Below are positions 22,326 through 35,503 of a DNA stretch of 64,000 bases, piece by piece. Each line of letters opens with the position of its first letter. Position 1 is the stretch's first letter. The position numbers and the translations under genes were made by a program. Below the pieces are notes generated by a model. That model saw only the letters and a list, made by a program, of their open reading frames with translations. It did no database searches and had not been told where the DNA came from. The DNA lies in NCBI GenBank assembly GCA_911728435.2, contig OU452199.1, positions 6,272,860-6,336,859 on the forward strand, in the 5' to 3' direction. This DNA comes from Apoderus coryli. Taxonomy: Eukaryota; Arthropoda; Insecta; Coleoptera; Attelabidae.

Positions 22326-24334
22326 ATGGGTAAGTATTTTTAGTAATAATTAATATTGATAAAAGAATGTTAAGATTGTAACTATAGTGGTTTCTATTTT
22401 TCTATTAAAAAAATATGCAATTTTAATGGCTAAAAAATCAGGGTGATTCGATTTAAAAAGGCATAAGTTTGGTTCATATTTTGAAACTGAGACCAAATAA
22501 AAAAAATAAATTTACGCCTATGGACTCCACATAACGAGATACGAGAGGAGTTCGCAAAGTGATTTTTTTGAATTCGGCCTTGTATTTCGAAAACTACATG
22601 TGTTGCCCAAAATATGATTAGGGCATCGGGAATTTCACAAAAAAGTAGCAACGTATCGCGAAAACCGCATCTCGCTAACTTTCACAATAACGGATCTACC
22701 CTGCAACCTAAGGCAAACAAATAAAAAATAATTCAAAAATAATTGTTCCTACGCCCATGATATTTTATTTTTATTAACAGTTTATTTCAATTACAAAGAA
22801 AAACAAAAGTTTTAAATGGAATTTCAGTCCCGTTCAAATTACACCAAAAGGAATAAAAAAAAACATCAACAGATATTCCCACATGTGTAACACCACTTAG
22901 CACGTTTTCGTTTAACTTTTCCATATGAACATAACAATTTTTCTGAAGCAAAATTACCCCTAAAGTCATTTATTACTTGCAGATGAGAGCAGCTCTATTC
23001 CCACGTCCAAAGACGACGCCAACCTAAGAAGAAAAAATATCGACGACGACGAAGCGCTACAAAGTTTTTCCTATTATTTTGTTGAAAAATTTGAGGCTTA
23101 CCTCCAATTTTATTTGGATATACTCGAAGAGAACAAAACGACGAAAACATCAAACTCTACCGGCTCTACCGTAGCCAGCTCTATCGCCTCTAATGTGCCA
23201 TATATTGGAGCAGTAGTTAGCAGCGCATTATTAGAAGGTGAACTATTTTTCATCGATCATGTGAATAAGAAAAATTCCCGAACGTTAGCTGATTTAGTAT
23301 TCCATTACCGCACTCACAAACTAGATTTCCGCAAAACGCTCATTCGATCTAGCATCCGTATATTTTATGTCTACCAAAATCAATTTAACAAAGTTACCTG
23401 TGAAGGTGGCGTTATTAGAGCAATGATGAAGTTGGGTAGAGATGTCGCAGATAGAATTTTCAATTATCTTGTTGAAAACAAACCAGATAAAACTATTAAC
23501 GAAGATGAACTCACAAAAGGTGTAATTTATGGTGATAAAAAACATTTAAAACAGAAAAGTGAGGGTAGGACTTTGTTACATGGGACTGAGGAATGGACAA
23601 CCACTAGTTTATTTAAAAAAACTGGCATTTATATTCCTGAGGAAAATACCTTTTATGTTTATGTAAACTGCAATGTAAAGAAGTATGGATTTAGATTGAT
23701 CTTCCCTTGGGAAGAATTGGATAGTATAAAAAAAATATGGAGGCAAGTAGATCCATCTAGTTCAATTCAAATCTCAACAAATCAATTTCATTCACCTGAG
23801 ATTATAGATGACATTAATAAATTTATTATGAAACAAAGTCCTATTGAAAAAGCACAATTAGAAAGAGAAGATTATCACAAAGAATCTATAGAAAACTCCC
23901 AACGTAACAAAGAAGCCATTTTAGAAGCCTTCGAATCCAAACTAAGACAACTCGGTGATGATGTCGCATTGTATTTAAAGCAAGTTATTGATAAGACTGA
24001 AGAAACTACTCAAATCATGCAAAACATAGTTTCTAATCAAACAGAAAATGCATGTATTCAAGAGAACATTCAAAGTACCTTGGAAATTATTCACAACGAT
24101 GTCGTTGAGTCTAAAAATCAACACAGTATTGTTCTTGGTAATACTGAGTCTATAAAACAGGAAATGGAAACAATTAAGTCTATGCAGAGCAATTATGTTA
24201 TTCGGGATGAAGTTGAACAAATAGCACAGGAAGCTGCGAATAATAGAGGGTTTAATTTCAAGGAAGTTTTGATGCCGAAGATTGAAAAGGAAATAAAGCG
24301 ATTTGATAAAAGAATTAGGAAAATCAAATTATAA
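22326..24334 (+). CDS. Spliced gene of unknown family, about 451 aa
   Basis: Proposed model: ATG plus one base at 22326-22329, donor GTAAGT at 22330, intron to TTACTTGCAG ending 22982, then exon 22983-24334. The split codon G|AT gives Met-Asp followed by ESSSIPTSKDD, and the long frame has no other in-frame ATG before residue 120 or so. A polyadenylation signal AATAAA lies at 24382. The protein has an acidic N-terminus, a helical stretch (FVEKFEAYLQFYLDI), a small-residue hydrophobic segment (ASSIASNVPYIGAVVSSALL, about residues 66-85) and a globular middle. From about residue 280 there is a long charged coiled-coil-like region, ending in a basic tail. I do not recognise a family. It is unlike the surrounding transposons and is intact, so it is probably a host gene. 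Confidence 0.65.
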
Positions 24335-24337
24335 AAT

Positions 24338-24900
24338 CGATTTTGTGCAAATCGTAATGTATGTTGAATGCATTTATTTACAATAAAAAGACAGTAATAA
24401 TATTTATATTTATTATACAGGGTTACTTGTAAGTAGACCCGAATATTTTAGGACGTGATAGCAGGAGTCATAAGAAGCCAATTTGACTATATAGTACCCT
24501 AGTAAAAAATGGACCCTTTTCAATATATTCGAATTTTTAAGATTTTTTGGGAAAGTGTCACATTGAAGTCGAATATTTATAATATTTTTTTAATTTAGTC
24601 TCGTTTTGAAGATTTGTTGGTGTTTTTTTGTTAAAAATAAGGCACTTAATTAAAAGTAAAGTTTAAAAAATGAAAATAATTTCGTGGCAAAGCGGACTAA
24701 AATGTTGGCTTTACCTACACAAGGAATTTTGTTTAATTTAGCAGTAAAGTTTAAAGTACCAGAAATCTGGTAATTACTGGGGCGATATCCCTTTAAATCT
24801 ACATTAAATGTAAAATATTAACAACACTTTTATTTAAATCGACGGTTTGTCAAAAATATTTCAGAAAAATTTTTTGTGCAGATTATTTAAAAAACATCTA
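24338..24900. other. 3' flank and MITE-like end
   Basis: Holds the AATAAA at 24382-24387 and a repeat starting ACAGGGTTACTTGTAAGTAG near 24417. No gene. Confidence 0.45.
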
Positions 24901-26987
24901 CAGGGTGGTCCAACGAAAAGTTTGCACCTAGCTTTTCTCTTTTTTTTGTAGTCGAATGCGAAAATGCTCGGACACGTCGATTTTGCTTTTGAGGGGGACA
25001 CATTTTAAACATATTTTTCGATCTGCGCCTTTAACCCCCTAGCGGGGGTGAGTAACAACCCTAAAATTTTAAATGGAAAGAGGGGTCTAATGACATATCA
25101 TTTGAAAGGACACAAAATTGTCTTTCTAATGATACCCTATTTGTCGAATTTTACTAAAACAGTTAATACGAAAACGACTTTAAAGACATTAAGCCGATAA
25201 TTTTGGTATTAATGAGAAATACAAATAAGTTTTAATTATTACGACTGAAAACAACTACAATCATTTCTAAATTATTTACTTTGAAGAAAAACGGGATTTC
25301 AAAAACACTATCTTATTTATCAGAACTAAATTCCTCACTAATCGTTTGCGTTTTTTGTTGAAATAAAAACTGCAGATACGTGTAGGAAAAGAATTTACAC
25401 CGTTTATTTTAGTCTTTTCATTGATTCAGTTTGGTTGCTTCTCAAGTTATTTTACTTTTACCGTACAAAATGATTTATTCCATTCTAGAACGAGTTGAAA
25501 TTGTTAAACTTTATTTTCAAAATAATAGTAGTGCTAGACTTACGGCTCGCTTATTTAATGAGAGACATCCCGATAAAAATGTGAATGATGTGTACGTTGG
25601 CAAGTTAGTTAAAAAGTTTGTAGATACCGGATCTGTCTGTAATGTAAAACACCAGCCGCAGAAACCGATCAGAAATGAAGCTGTGGAAGTCGCTGTTTTA
25701 GGGCATGTTGAAATGGATCATAGTCAAAGTACCCGTCAACTAGCTGAAGCCTCAGGTGTCTCCCGTTCGTCCATAATACGAATTTTAAAAGCGTACAAAT
25801 TTCATCCGTACAAAATCAAATTAGTGCAGGAACTAAATGAGGATGATCCTGATAGAAGGCTGCAATTTTGTGAAGCAATGAGCCAGCGTTTAATTGAAGA
25901 TCCGTAATTATTATTTAACATTTGTTTTTCCGACGAATGCACATTTTATTTGAATGGAGCTGTAAATAGGCACAATTGCCGTTACTGGGATGACAGTAAC
26001 CCACATTTATTCCGTGAGGTTCATACCCAGTATCCTCAAAAAATAAACGTCTGGTGTGGCATATTAGGAAATCATATTATAGGACCACTTTTTATTCCTG
26101 GAAATTTAACTGGTGAAGTGTACCTAAACATGCTTGAAGACACAATTGATCCTTTAATAACACAAATAATAGAAGATGACCAAAATCATACTGCTGATCG
26201 GCTTTATTTCCAGCAAGATGGAGCACCTCCGCACTATGTGGCTCCTGTAAGACAGTTCTTAGATGACCGGTTCCCTGGACGGTGGATTGGAAGGAGGGGC
26301 CCAATTGAATGGCCTGCCAGGTCACCGGATTTATCGCCTTTAGACTTTTTTCTTTGGGGGCACTTAAAAAATAAATGTTTTGCCACGAAGCCCGAGTCCA
26401 TAGAAGATCTTCGCCAACGCATTACAGAAGAGTGCAGAAACATAACACCTGATATGCTACAAAATGTTAGAAATAGATTTGAACAAAATCTGTATTATTG
26501 TATGGAATCAAATGGGTCACATTTTCAACATTTGTTAATGTAACGTTTTAATAAATCAATTTAACAGCTTGTTTACTTTTTTTACAAAGCAATGTTAAAA
26601 CTAACAAACATTGGAATGTACTAACGATTGCAGGTGTTTTCACTCGCAATAATTAAAACTTATTTGTATTTCTCATTAATACCAAAATTATCGGCTTAAT
26701 GTCTTTAAAGTCGTTTTCGTATTAACTGTTTTAGTAAAATTCGACAAATAGGGTATCATTAGAAAGACAATTTTGTGTCCTTTCAAATGATATGTCATTA
26801 GACCCCTCTTTCCATTTAAAATTTTAGGGTTGTTACTCACCCCCGCTAGGGGGTTAAAGGCGCAGATCGAAAAATATGTTTAAAATGTGTCCCCCTCAAA
26901 AGCAAAATCGACGTGTCCGAGCATTTTCGCATTCGACTACAAAAAAAAGAGAAAAGCTAGGTGCAAACTTTTCGTTGGACCACCCTG
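24901..26987 (+). mobile_element. Complete mariner-like element with long TIRs
   Basis: TA duplications at 24899-24900 and 26988-26989. Ends are CAGGGTGGTCCAACGAAAAG and its reverse complement. The inverted repeats run about 350 bp (24901-25250 and 26638-26987) and are almost identical, which implies a young insertion. A single transposase frame fills the middle. Confidence 0.9.
25470..26543 (+). pseudogene. Mariner-like transposase with one TAA
   Basis: ATG at 25470; the frame holds throughout except for TAA at 25905-25907. The N-terminal half has two helix-turn-helix-like regions (MIYSILERVEIVKLYF; STRQLAEASGVSRSSIIRIL). The catalytic half shows CFSDECTFYLNG, YFQQDGAPPHY and WPARSPDLSPLDFFLWGHLK, a D-D-D triad with 36 residues between the second and third Asp by my count. 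That spacing is close to, but not the same as, classical mariner DD34D. The C-terminus is intact. One point mutation would explain the stop, so the copy was recently active. Confidence 0.85.
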
Positions 26988-26989
26988 TA

Positions 26990-27263
26990 TATGTTTTTAG
27001 CTATCCAAAAAGATACAATAGTTGGCTTATCTGTGTATGATCTTTTGGTAAATTCGCTAAAAAAGCACTGAAGTAGTCAAATCCCGACTAACGCTATTTC
27101 AATGTTTACCACTGTGGTGATTTAAAGCGTTGTGATTGGTCGTCTATAACAATAGTATGCTCCTAGTGATGCCCGGTGGGGATTCCCCACTTAATTGTTA
27201 GTGTGCTTTCGTCATTTGTATGCAATACATCAAGTTCGCTGTGTTAAAGACACTGTTATTTTG
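26990..27263. other. Non-coding
   Basis: Nothing recognised. Confidence 0.4.
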
Positions 27264-27985
27264 TTATCTGTACCCCTCAGCTAAATATACAGGCTCCCGT
27301 ATGGTATTAATTTTAAATGTCAGGCATGCCAAATGCTGTTGAAATCTCTCGTGTAAACTAAGCCATTTAGTCTGTTGGAAATGACCGGAAATGTGTTCGT
27401 ACTTTCTCAGATTATAACAAAAACGCACGCACCAGTTTTGTATATTTTGTAAACTTTTCCTATCTTTATAGAGAAGTGCTGGCCAATACACAGTATTACA
27501 ATAATTTAATTTTGATAGAATGAGAGATTCACAAAGCCTGAGTTTAGTATTTATATCAAATACGTCCCTGTTCATATACAACACCTTCAGGCTGCCGTAA
27601 CATGTTTGCAATAACGCATTTATTTGCTTAGAAAATCTCAAATCATCATTAAGATAAACACCGAGACTTTTCGCACAATCAACAAAAGTTAGAACTTCCC
27701 TGTTAAGCACTACCCTAAACAATGAATTCCGAATGATACTAGCCCTTTGTGGTCCAAACATTAGTAATTGGGTTTTACTGGCATTTAATACTAAATTATG
27801 AGCATTGGATATGCTTTTGATAGTTTCAAGGTCCCGATTTATAGAGTCTGCAGCCACAACGGCGTCGGAACAAGGAAAAGAATAGTACATTTGTGTATCA
27901 TCAGCGTACTGATGTATACAACAGTTTTTCAGTGACTTGTGAAAATCAGATGTATATAAAGAGAATAAAAGTGGAGATACTCAAA
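27264..27985 (-). pseudogene. CR1/Jockey-type RT C-terminal fragment
   Basis: The minus-strand frame begins VSPLLFSLYTSDF and passes HQYADDTQMYYSF, which contains the YADD catalytic motif of reverse transcriptases. It continues through LVLNASKTQLLMFG, DCAKSLGVYLNDDLRFSKQI and LSKLNYCNTVYWPAL, with a typical thumb/C-terminal end. It is truncated before the finger domain. The motif spelling is nearer CR1/L2 than the RNase-H LINE at 20.2-21.9 kb. Confidence 0.8.
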
Positions 27986-27989
27986 TAAT

Positions 27990-28458
27990 TGTTAAGGCTT
28001 AGCTGAAGAGACGCAGAACTGAAATTCGGCCTGTTGCAAATGCATATTTTTTGTATTAAATTTGCAATAAAAGTCCTTTATTATTATTCTGTTTACAAAA
28101 GAAAGCATAATCAAAATATTTATGGATGAAGTCTGTTTGTGATTGGATTTAGTTTAACGTTTTTTATATTATTATCATTTTGTTAATACCTGCAACAAAT
28201 GTTCAAAAATGTTCGCGCTAAATTCTTTGTATTTCCTTTAATGTTATTGGTGGTATTTGGTCGCAAAGTGTCTCCCCCTAACGCGGAACGCTGTCCGATT
28301 CAACTTTCGTAAAAACGCCGTTAATAGAGAAACAGCGTATTTATTCTTATCACGCGTTGTGTGTTATTTTCGTCGGAAAAAAACGGTTATAACATTATTG
28401 AGTATTGCGTGGTTCAAGAAAGGGGTGAGTGAAAAAACCTTTACCACGAATTTTCGAT
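27990..28458. other. Non-coding left flank of the foldback element
   Basis: No gene supported. Confidence 0.4.
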
Positions 28459-28467
28459 TTCGACATT
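28459..28467. repeat. Target-site duplication, left
   Basis: TTCGACATT, identical to 50616-50624, directly outside inverted ends that begin ACCAGTGTGAAGAC. Confidence 0.9.
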
Positions 28468-28825
28468 ACCAGTGTGAAGACAGCAGTTAAAATTCTAGCA
28501 GTTAATTCCGAACATTGCCGAATGGGGTATACGGGGGCGATTGATAATTCATAATAATATACACTTTAAACGTATATTACACAAGCACAAATGTGTTACA
28601 AATATATAATAATTAATATCAATAAAACAAATTTATTAAATATTAATATTGCAATATTTTTTTTTCAATAAATAGGTAAATCGACATAACATATTTGAAA
28701 TTAGTAGGTATATGTAGTCAAATAAAAGATTTAGATTCAATATGGTTATATACCCTTACAGACAAATAACATAGATATTTCATTGATTGATCCAGGGCCG
28801 TACTCTATGCTATATGTTCACGCGA
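28468..28825 (+). repeat. Unique terminal part of left arm
   Basis: Mirrored at 50258-50615 with few differences. It includes a second CAGCAGTTAAA-type motif near the tip (AAGACAGCAGTTAAAATTCT) related to the array unit, hinting that the array grew from end sequence. Confidence 0.85.
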
Positions 28826-31800
28826 GTTTTAACTGCTGGCCTCATATCTAAAAACTGGCAAAGCGTGCATTCTTGAAATTAATAGTGTAAGTAGCCAACC
28901 AAATGTCCTTATTAAAAATATATGTCAGAATCACTAACACCCCGTCAGAGCCGTACTATATATTTTTTTCTTTCGGCTGCAACTTTTAACTGCTGACCTC
29001 ATATCTAAAAACTGGCAAAGCGTGCATTCTTGAAATTAATAGTGTAAGTAGCCAACCAAATGTCCTTATTAAAAATATATGTCAGAATCACTAACACCCC
29101 GTCAGAGCCGTACTATATATTTTTTTCTTTCGGCTGCAACTTTTAACTGCTGAGCTCATATCTAAAAACTGGCAAAGCGTGCATTCTTGAAATTAATAGT
29201 GTAAGTAGCCAACCATATGTCCTTATCAAAAATATATATGAGAATCACTAACACCCCGTCAGAGCCGTACTATTTATTTTTTCCCCCGCCAGCAACATTT
29301 AACTGCTGGCCTCATATCTAAAAACTGGCAAAGCGTGCATTCTTGAAATTAATAGTGTAAATAGTCAACACTATGTCCATATTAAAAATATACGTCAGAA
29401 TCACTAACACCCCGTCAGAGCCGTACTATTTATTTTTTTCTTTCGGCTGCAACTTTTAACTGCTGACCTCATATCTAAAAACTGGCAAAGCGTGCATTCT
29501 TGAAATTAATAGTGTAAGTAGTCAACCCTATGTCCTTATTAAAAATATATGTCAGAATCACTAACACCCCGTCAGAGCCGTACTATATATTTTTTTCTTT
29601 CGGCTGCAACTGCTGACCTCATATCTAAAAACTGGCAAAGCGTGCATTCTTGAAATTAATACTGTAAGTAGTCAACACTATGTCCTTATCAAAAATATAT
29701 GTCAGAATCACTAACACCCCGTCAGAGTCGTACTATTTATTTTTTCCCCCGCCAGCAACATTTAACTGCTGGCCTCATATCTAAAAACTGGCAAAGCGTG
29801 CATTCTTGAAATTAATAGTGTAAATAGTCAACACTATGTCCATATTAAAAATATACGTCAGAATCACTAACACCCCGTCAGAGCCGTACTATTTATTTTT
29901 TTCTTTCGGCTGCAACTTTTAACTGCTGACCTCATATCTAAAAACTGGCAAAGCGTGCATTCTTGAAATTAATAGTGTAAGTAGTCAACCCTATGTCCTT
30001 ATTAAAAATATATGTCAGAATCACTAACACCCCGTCAGAGCCGTACTATATATTTTTTTCTTTCGACTGCAACTGCTGACCTCATATCTAAAAACTGGCA
30101 AAGCGTGCATTCTTGAAATTAATACTGTAAGTAGTCAACACTATGTCCTTATCAAAAATATATGTCAGAATCACTAACACCCCGTCAGAGCCGTACTATT
30201 TATTTTTTTCCCCGCCAGCAACATTTAACTGCTGGCCTCATATCTAAAAACTGGCAAAGCGTGCATTCTTGAAATTAATAGTGTAAGTAGTCAACCCTAT
30301 GTCCTTATCAAAAATATATGTCAGAATCACTAACACCCCGTCAGAGCCGTACTATTTATTTTTTCCCCCGCCAGCAACATTTAACTGCTGGCCTCATATC
30401 TAAAAACTGGCAAAGCGTGCATTCTTGAAATTAATAGTGTAAGTAGTCAACCCTATGTCCTTATCAAAAATATATGTCAGAATCACTAACACCCCGTCAG
30501 AGCCGTACTATTTATTTTTTCCCCTGCCAGCAGCTTTTAACTGCTGACCTCATATCAAAAAACTGGCAAAGCGTGCATTCTTGAAATTAATAGTGTAAGT
30601 AGTCAACCCTATGTCCTTATCAAAAATATATGTCAGAATCACTAACACCCCGTCAGAGCCGTACTATATATTTTTTTCTTTCGGCTGCAACTGCTGACCT
30701 CATTTCTAAAAACTGGCAAAGCGTGCATTCTTGAAATTAATACTGTAAGTAGTCAACACTATGTCCTTATCAAAAATATATGTCAAAATCACTAACACCC
30801 CGTCAGAGCCGTACTATATATTTTTTTCTTTCGGCTGCAACTTTTAACTGCTGACCTCATATCTAAAAACTGGCAAAGCGTGCATTCTTGAAATTAATAG
30901 TGTTAGTAGTCAACCCTATGTCCTTATCAAAAATATATGTCAGAATCACTAACACCCCGTCAGAGCCGTACTATTTATTTTTTTCCCCGCCAGCAACATT
31001 TAACTGCTGGCCTCATATCTAAAAACTGGCAAAGCGTGCATTCTTGAAATTAATAGTGTAAGTAGTCAACCCTATGTCCTTATCAAAAATATATGTCAGA
31101 ATCACTAACACCCCGTCAGAGCCGTACTATATATTTTTTTCTTTCGGCTGCAACTTTTAACTGCTGACCTCATATCTAAAAACTGGCAAAGCGTGCATTC
31201 TTGAAATTAATAGTGTTAGTAGTCAACCCTATCTCCTTATCAAAAATATATGTCAGAATCACTAACACCCCGTCAGAGCCGTACTATTTATTTTTTCCCC
31301 CGCCAGCAACTTTTAACTGCTGACCTCATATCCAAAAACTGGCAAAGCGTGCATTCTTGAAATTATTACTGTAAATAGTCAACACTATGTCCATATTAAA
31401 AATATACGTCAGAATCACTAACACCCCGTCAGAGCCGTACTATTTATTTTTTTCTTTCGGCTGCAACTTTTAACTGCTGACCTTATATCAAAAAACTGGC
31501 AAAGCGTGCATTCTTGAAATTAATAGTGTAAGTAGTCAACCCTATGTCCTTATCAAAAATATATGTCAGAATCACTAACACCCCGTCAGAGCCGTACTAT
31601 ATATTTTTTTCTTTCGGCTGCAACTGCTGACCTCATTTCTAAAAACTGGCAAAGCGTGCATTCTTGAAATTAATACTGTAAGTAGTCAACACTATGTCCT
31701 TATCAAAAATATATGTCAGAATCACTAACACCCCGTCAGAGCCGTACTATTTATTTTTTTCCCCGCCAGCAACATTTAACTGCTGGCCTCATATCTAAAA

Positions 31801-34655
31801 ACTGGCAAAGCGTGCATTCTTGAAATTAATAGTGTAAGTAGTCAACCCTATGTCCTTATCAAAAATATATGTCAGAATCACTAACACCCCGTCAGAGCCG
31901 TACTATTTATTTTTTCCCCCGCCAGCAACATTTAACTGCTGGCCTCATATCTAAAAACTGGCAAAGCGTGCATTCTTGAAATTAATAGTGTAAGTAGTCA
32001 ACCCTATGTCCTTATCAAAAATATATGTCAGAATCACTAACACCCCGTCAGAGCCGTACTATTTATTTTTTCCCCTGCCAGCAGCTTTTAACTGCTGACC
32101 TCATATCAAAAAACTGGCAAAGCGTGCATTCTTGAAATTAATAGTGCAAGTAGTCAACCCTATGTCCTTATCAAAAATATATGTCAGAATCACTAACACC
32201 CCGTCAGAGCCGTACTATATATTTTTTTCTTTCGGCTGCAACTGCTGACCTCATTTCTAAAAACTGGCAAAGCGTGCATTCTTGAAATTAATACTGTAAG
32301 TAGTCAACACTATGTCCTTATCAAAAATATATGTCAAAATCACTAACACCCCGTCAGAGCCGTACTATATATTTTTTTCTTTCGGCTGCAACTTTTAACT
32401 GCTGACCTCATATCTAAAAACTGGCAAAGCGTGCATTCTTGAAATTAATAGTGTAAGTAGTCAACCCTATGTCCTTATCAAAAATATATGTCAGAATCAC
32501 TAACACCCCGTCAGAGCCGTACTATTTATTTTTTCCCCCGCCAGCAACATTTAACTGCTGGCCTCATATCTAAAAACTGGCAAAGCGTGCATTCTTGAAA
32601 TTAATAGTGTAAGTAGTCAACCCTATGTCCTTATCAAAAATATATGTCAGAATCACTAACACCCCGTCAGAGCCGTACTATTTATTTTTTCCCCTGCCAG
32701 CAGCTTTTAACTGCTGACCTCATATCAAAAAACTGGCAAAGCGTGCATTCTTCAAATTAATAGTGTAAGTAGTCAACCCTATGTCCTTATCAAAAATATA
32801 TGTCAGAATCACTAACACCCCGTCAGAGCCGTACTATATATTTTTTTCTTTCGGCTGCAACTGCTGACCTCATTTCTAAAAACTGGCAAAGCGTGCATTC
32901 TTGAAATTAATACTGTAAGTAGTCAACACTATGTCCTTATCAAAAATATATGTCAAAATCACTAACACCCCGTCAGAGCCGTACTATATATTTTTTTCTT
33001 TCGGCTGCAACTTTTAACTGCTGACCTCATATCTAAAAACTGGCAAAGCGTGCATTCTTGAAATTAATAGTGTTAGTAGTCAACCCTATGTCCTTATCAA
33101 AAATATATGCCAGAATCACTAACACCCCGTCAGAGCCGTACTATTTATTTTTTTCCCCGCCAGCAACATTTAACTGCTGGCCTCATATCTAAAAACTGGC
33201 AAAGCGTGCATTCTTGAAATTAATAGTGTAAGTAGTCAACCCTATGTCCTTATCAAAAATATATGTCAGAATCACTAACACCCCGTCAGAGCCGTACTAT
33301 ATATTTTTTTCTTTCGGCTGCAACTTTTAACTGCTGACCTCATATCTAAAAACTGGCAAAGCGTGCATTCTTGAAATTAATAGTGTTAGTAGTCAACCCT
33401 ATCTCCTTATCAAAAATATATGTCAGAATCACTAACACCCCGTCAGAGCCGTACTATTTATTTTTTCCCCCGCCAGCAACTTTTAACTGCTGACCTCATA
33501 TCCAAAAACTGGCAAAGCGTGCATTCTTGAAATTATTACTGTAAATAGTCAACACTATGTCCATATTAAAAATATACGTCAGAATCACTAACACCCCGTC
33601 AGAGCCGTACTATTTATTTTTTTCTTTCGGCTGCAACTTTTAACTGCTGACCTTATATCAAAAAACTGGCAAAGCGTGCATTCTTGAAATTAATAGTGTA
33701 AGTAGTCAACCCAATGTCCTTATCAAAAATATATGTCAGAATCACTAACACCCCGTCAGAGCCGTACTATATATTTTTTTCTTTCGGCTGCAACTGCTGA
33801 CCTCATTTCTAAAAACTGGCAAAGCGTGCATTCTTGAAATTAATATTGTAAGTAGTCAACACTATGTCCTTATCAAAAATATATGTCAAAATCACTAACA
33901 CCCCGTCAGAGCCGTACTATATATTTTTTTCTTTCGGCTGCAACTTTTAACTGCTGACCTCATATCTAAAAACTGGCAAAGCGTGCATTCTTGAAATTAA
34001 TAGTGTTAGTAGTCAACCCTATGTCCTTATCAAAAATATATGTCAGAATCACTAACACCCCGTCAGAGCCGTACTATTTATTTTTTCCCCCGCCAGCAAC
34101 TTTTAACTGCTGACCTCATATCAAAAAACTGGCAAAGCGTGCATTCTTGAAATTAATAGTGTAAGTAGTCAACCCTATGTCCTTATCAAAAATATATGTC
34201 AGAATCACTAACACCCCGTCAGAGCCGTACTATTTATTTTTTCCCCCGCCAGCAACTTTTAACTGCTGACCTCATATCCAAAAACTGGCAAAGCGTGCAT
34301 TCTTGAAATTATTACTGTAAATAGTCAACACTATGTCCATATTAAAAATATACGTCAGAATCACTAACACCCCGTCAGAGCCGTACTATTTATTTTTTCC
34401 CCCGCCAGCAACTTTTAACTGCTGACCTCATATCAAAAAACTGGCAAAGCGTGCATTCTTGAAATTAATAGTGTAAGTAGTCAACCCTATGTCCTTATCA
34501 AAAATATATGTCAGAATCACTAACACCCCGTCAGAGCCGTACTATATATTTTTTTCTTTCGGCTGCAACTGCTGACCTCATATCTAAAAACTGGCAAAGC
34601 GTGCATTTTTGACATTAATACTGTAAGATTCAACCATATTATGTCCTTACTAAAA
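28826..34655 (+). repeat. Left tandem array, 38 units of about 157 bp
   Basis: I located 38 occurrences of ACTGGCAAAGCG from 28854 to 34590, spaced 156-157 bp, or 149-150 bp where TTTTAAC is deleted. Two unit types alternate: one with CTTTCGGCTGCAAC, the other with CCCGCCAGCAACATTTAAC, the latter able to form a GCCAGCA/TGCTGGC hairpin. Blocks repeat at higher order, e.g. the unit variant ATTATTACTGTAAATAG at about 31365 recurs about 2170 bp later, and another variant recurs after 1551 and 618 bp. The innermost unit (from 34590) is diverged. Confidence 0.9.
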
Positions 34656-35499
34656 ATTTTAAATCAGGATGATTAGCACTCTTTGCACGTTTAAAATTAT
34701 TGTTGTATTTATCAGATTATGTGTTCTTGTTAATAAGGAATAATGCTTTAGAGGGTTGTTGCAACGAACCTATTATTAGCCGTAGTCGTCTAATGTCAAA
34801 ATTCATCCTGCTTTGTGAGGGCGTTTTATTTAATTAAATCTCTCCTTTGTTATATATATTAACCATTTCCTTTAATAAAGTTAATTTTAAATGTGATGTC
34901 TTTAAAAATATTTTATCTGCAAACCAAACTAAGATTGAGAATTCCTTTTCTGTCAAATATTAGCAAATAATATCAGGTATTTTCAAACACCTCAATATTT
35001 CTCTAGTGTATTTTCGAAAGCAAATATTTTTTTCACATTGCATTTTGGTTTAGCTCAATAGATAGTCGCGCCTTTATTATTTTTATTATTAATGGATGGG
35101 AGTTGCCCATATCGGATCAGTTCAACTGAGGTGAGTTGAAAATAGAGAATTCCTAATAACATAATACGCACTATAGCTTTAATTTATAACTATTATAATA
35201 TAGGTACCTACAACAAAATTAAAGTATTATCTTAGTTGTCCAACAATACTTAATAACTACAATACAAAATATAGCTATTATATCCCAATTATCTAAGGGT
35301 ATATTCATTGTCTTGGCACCTTTTTCATTTTTTTTCACATTTTAAACCTATTGTTTTCGGCACGCGGCACAAAGTAATGTAAACAACCGCATACGCGACA
35401 GAGTAATGTATATTATAATATACTGATTAGGTGTTATTTTATTGTTTATAGGTAAGATATTTTAAAATTTCTCGTAAAAATTTATTGCTATATTTAGTT
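34656..35499. other. Non-coding spacer inside the foldback element
   Basis: AT-rich, no ORF; lies between the left array and the nested transposon. May hold the promoter of the transposase gene, displaced by the nested insertion. Confidence 0.45.
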
Positions 35500-35503
35500 A
35501 ATT

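Noticed and set aside
28826..34655. CRISPR-like array
   Set aside because: Whole ~157-bp units repeat with no variable spacers; mirrored in the other arm; eukaryotic context. It is a satellite-type tandem array.
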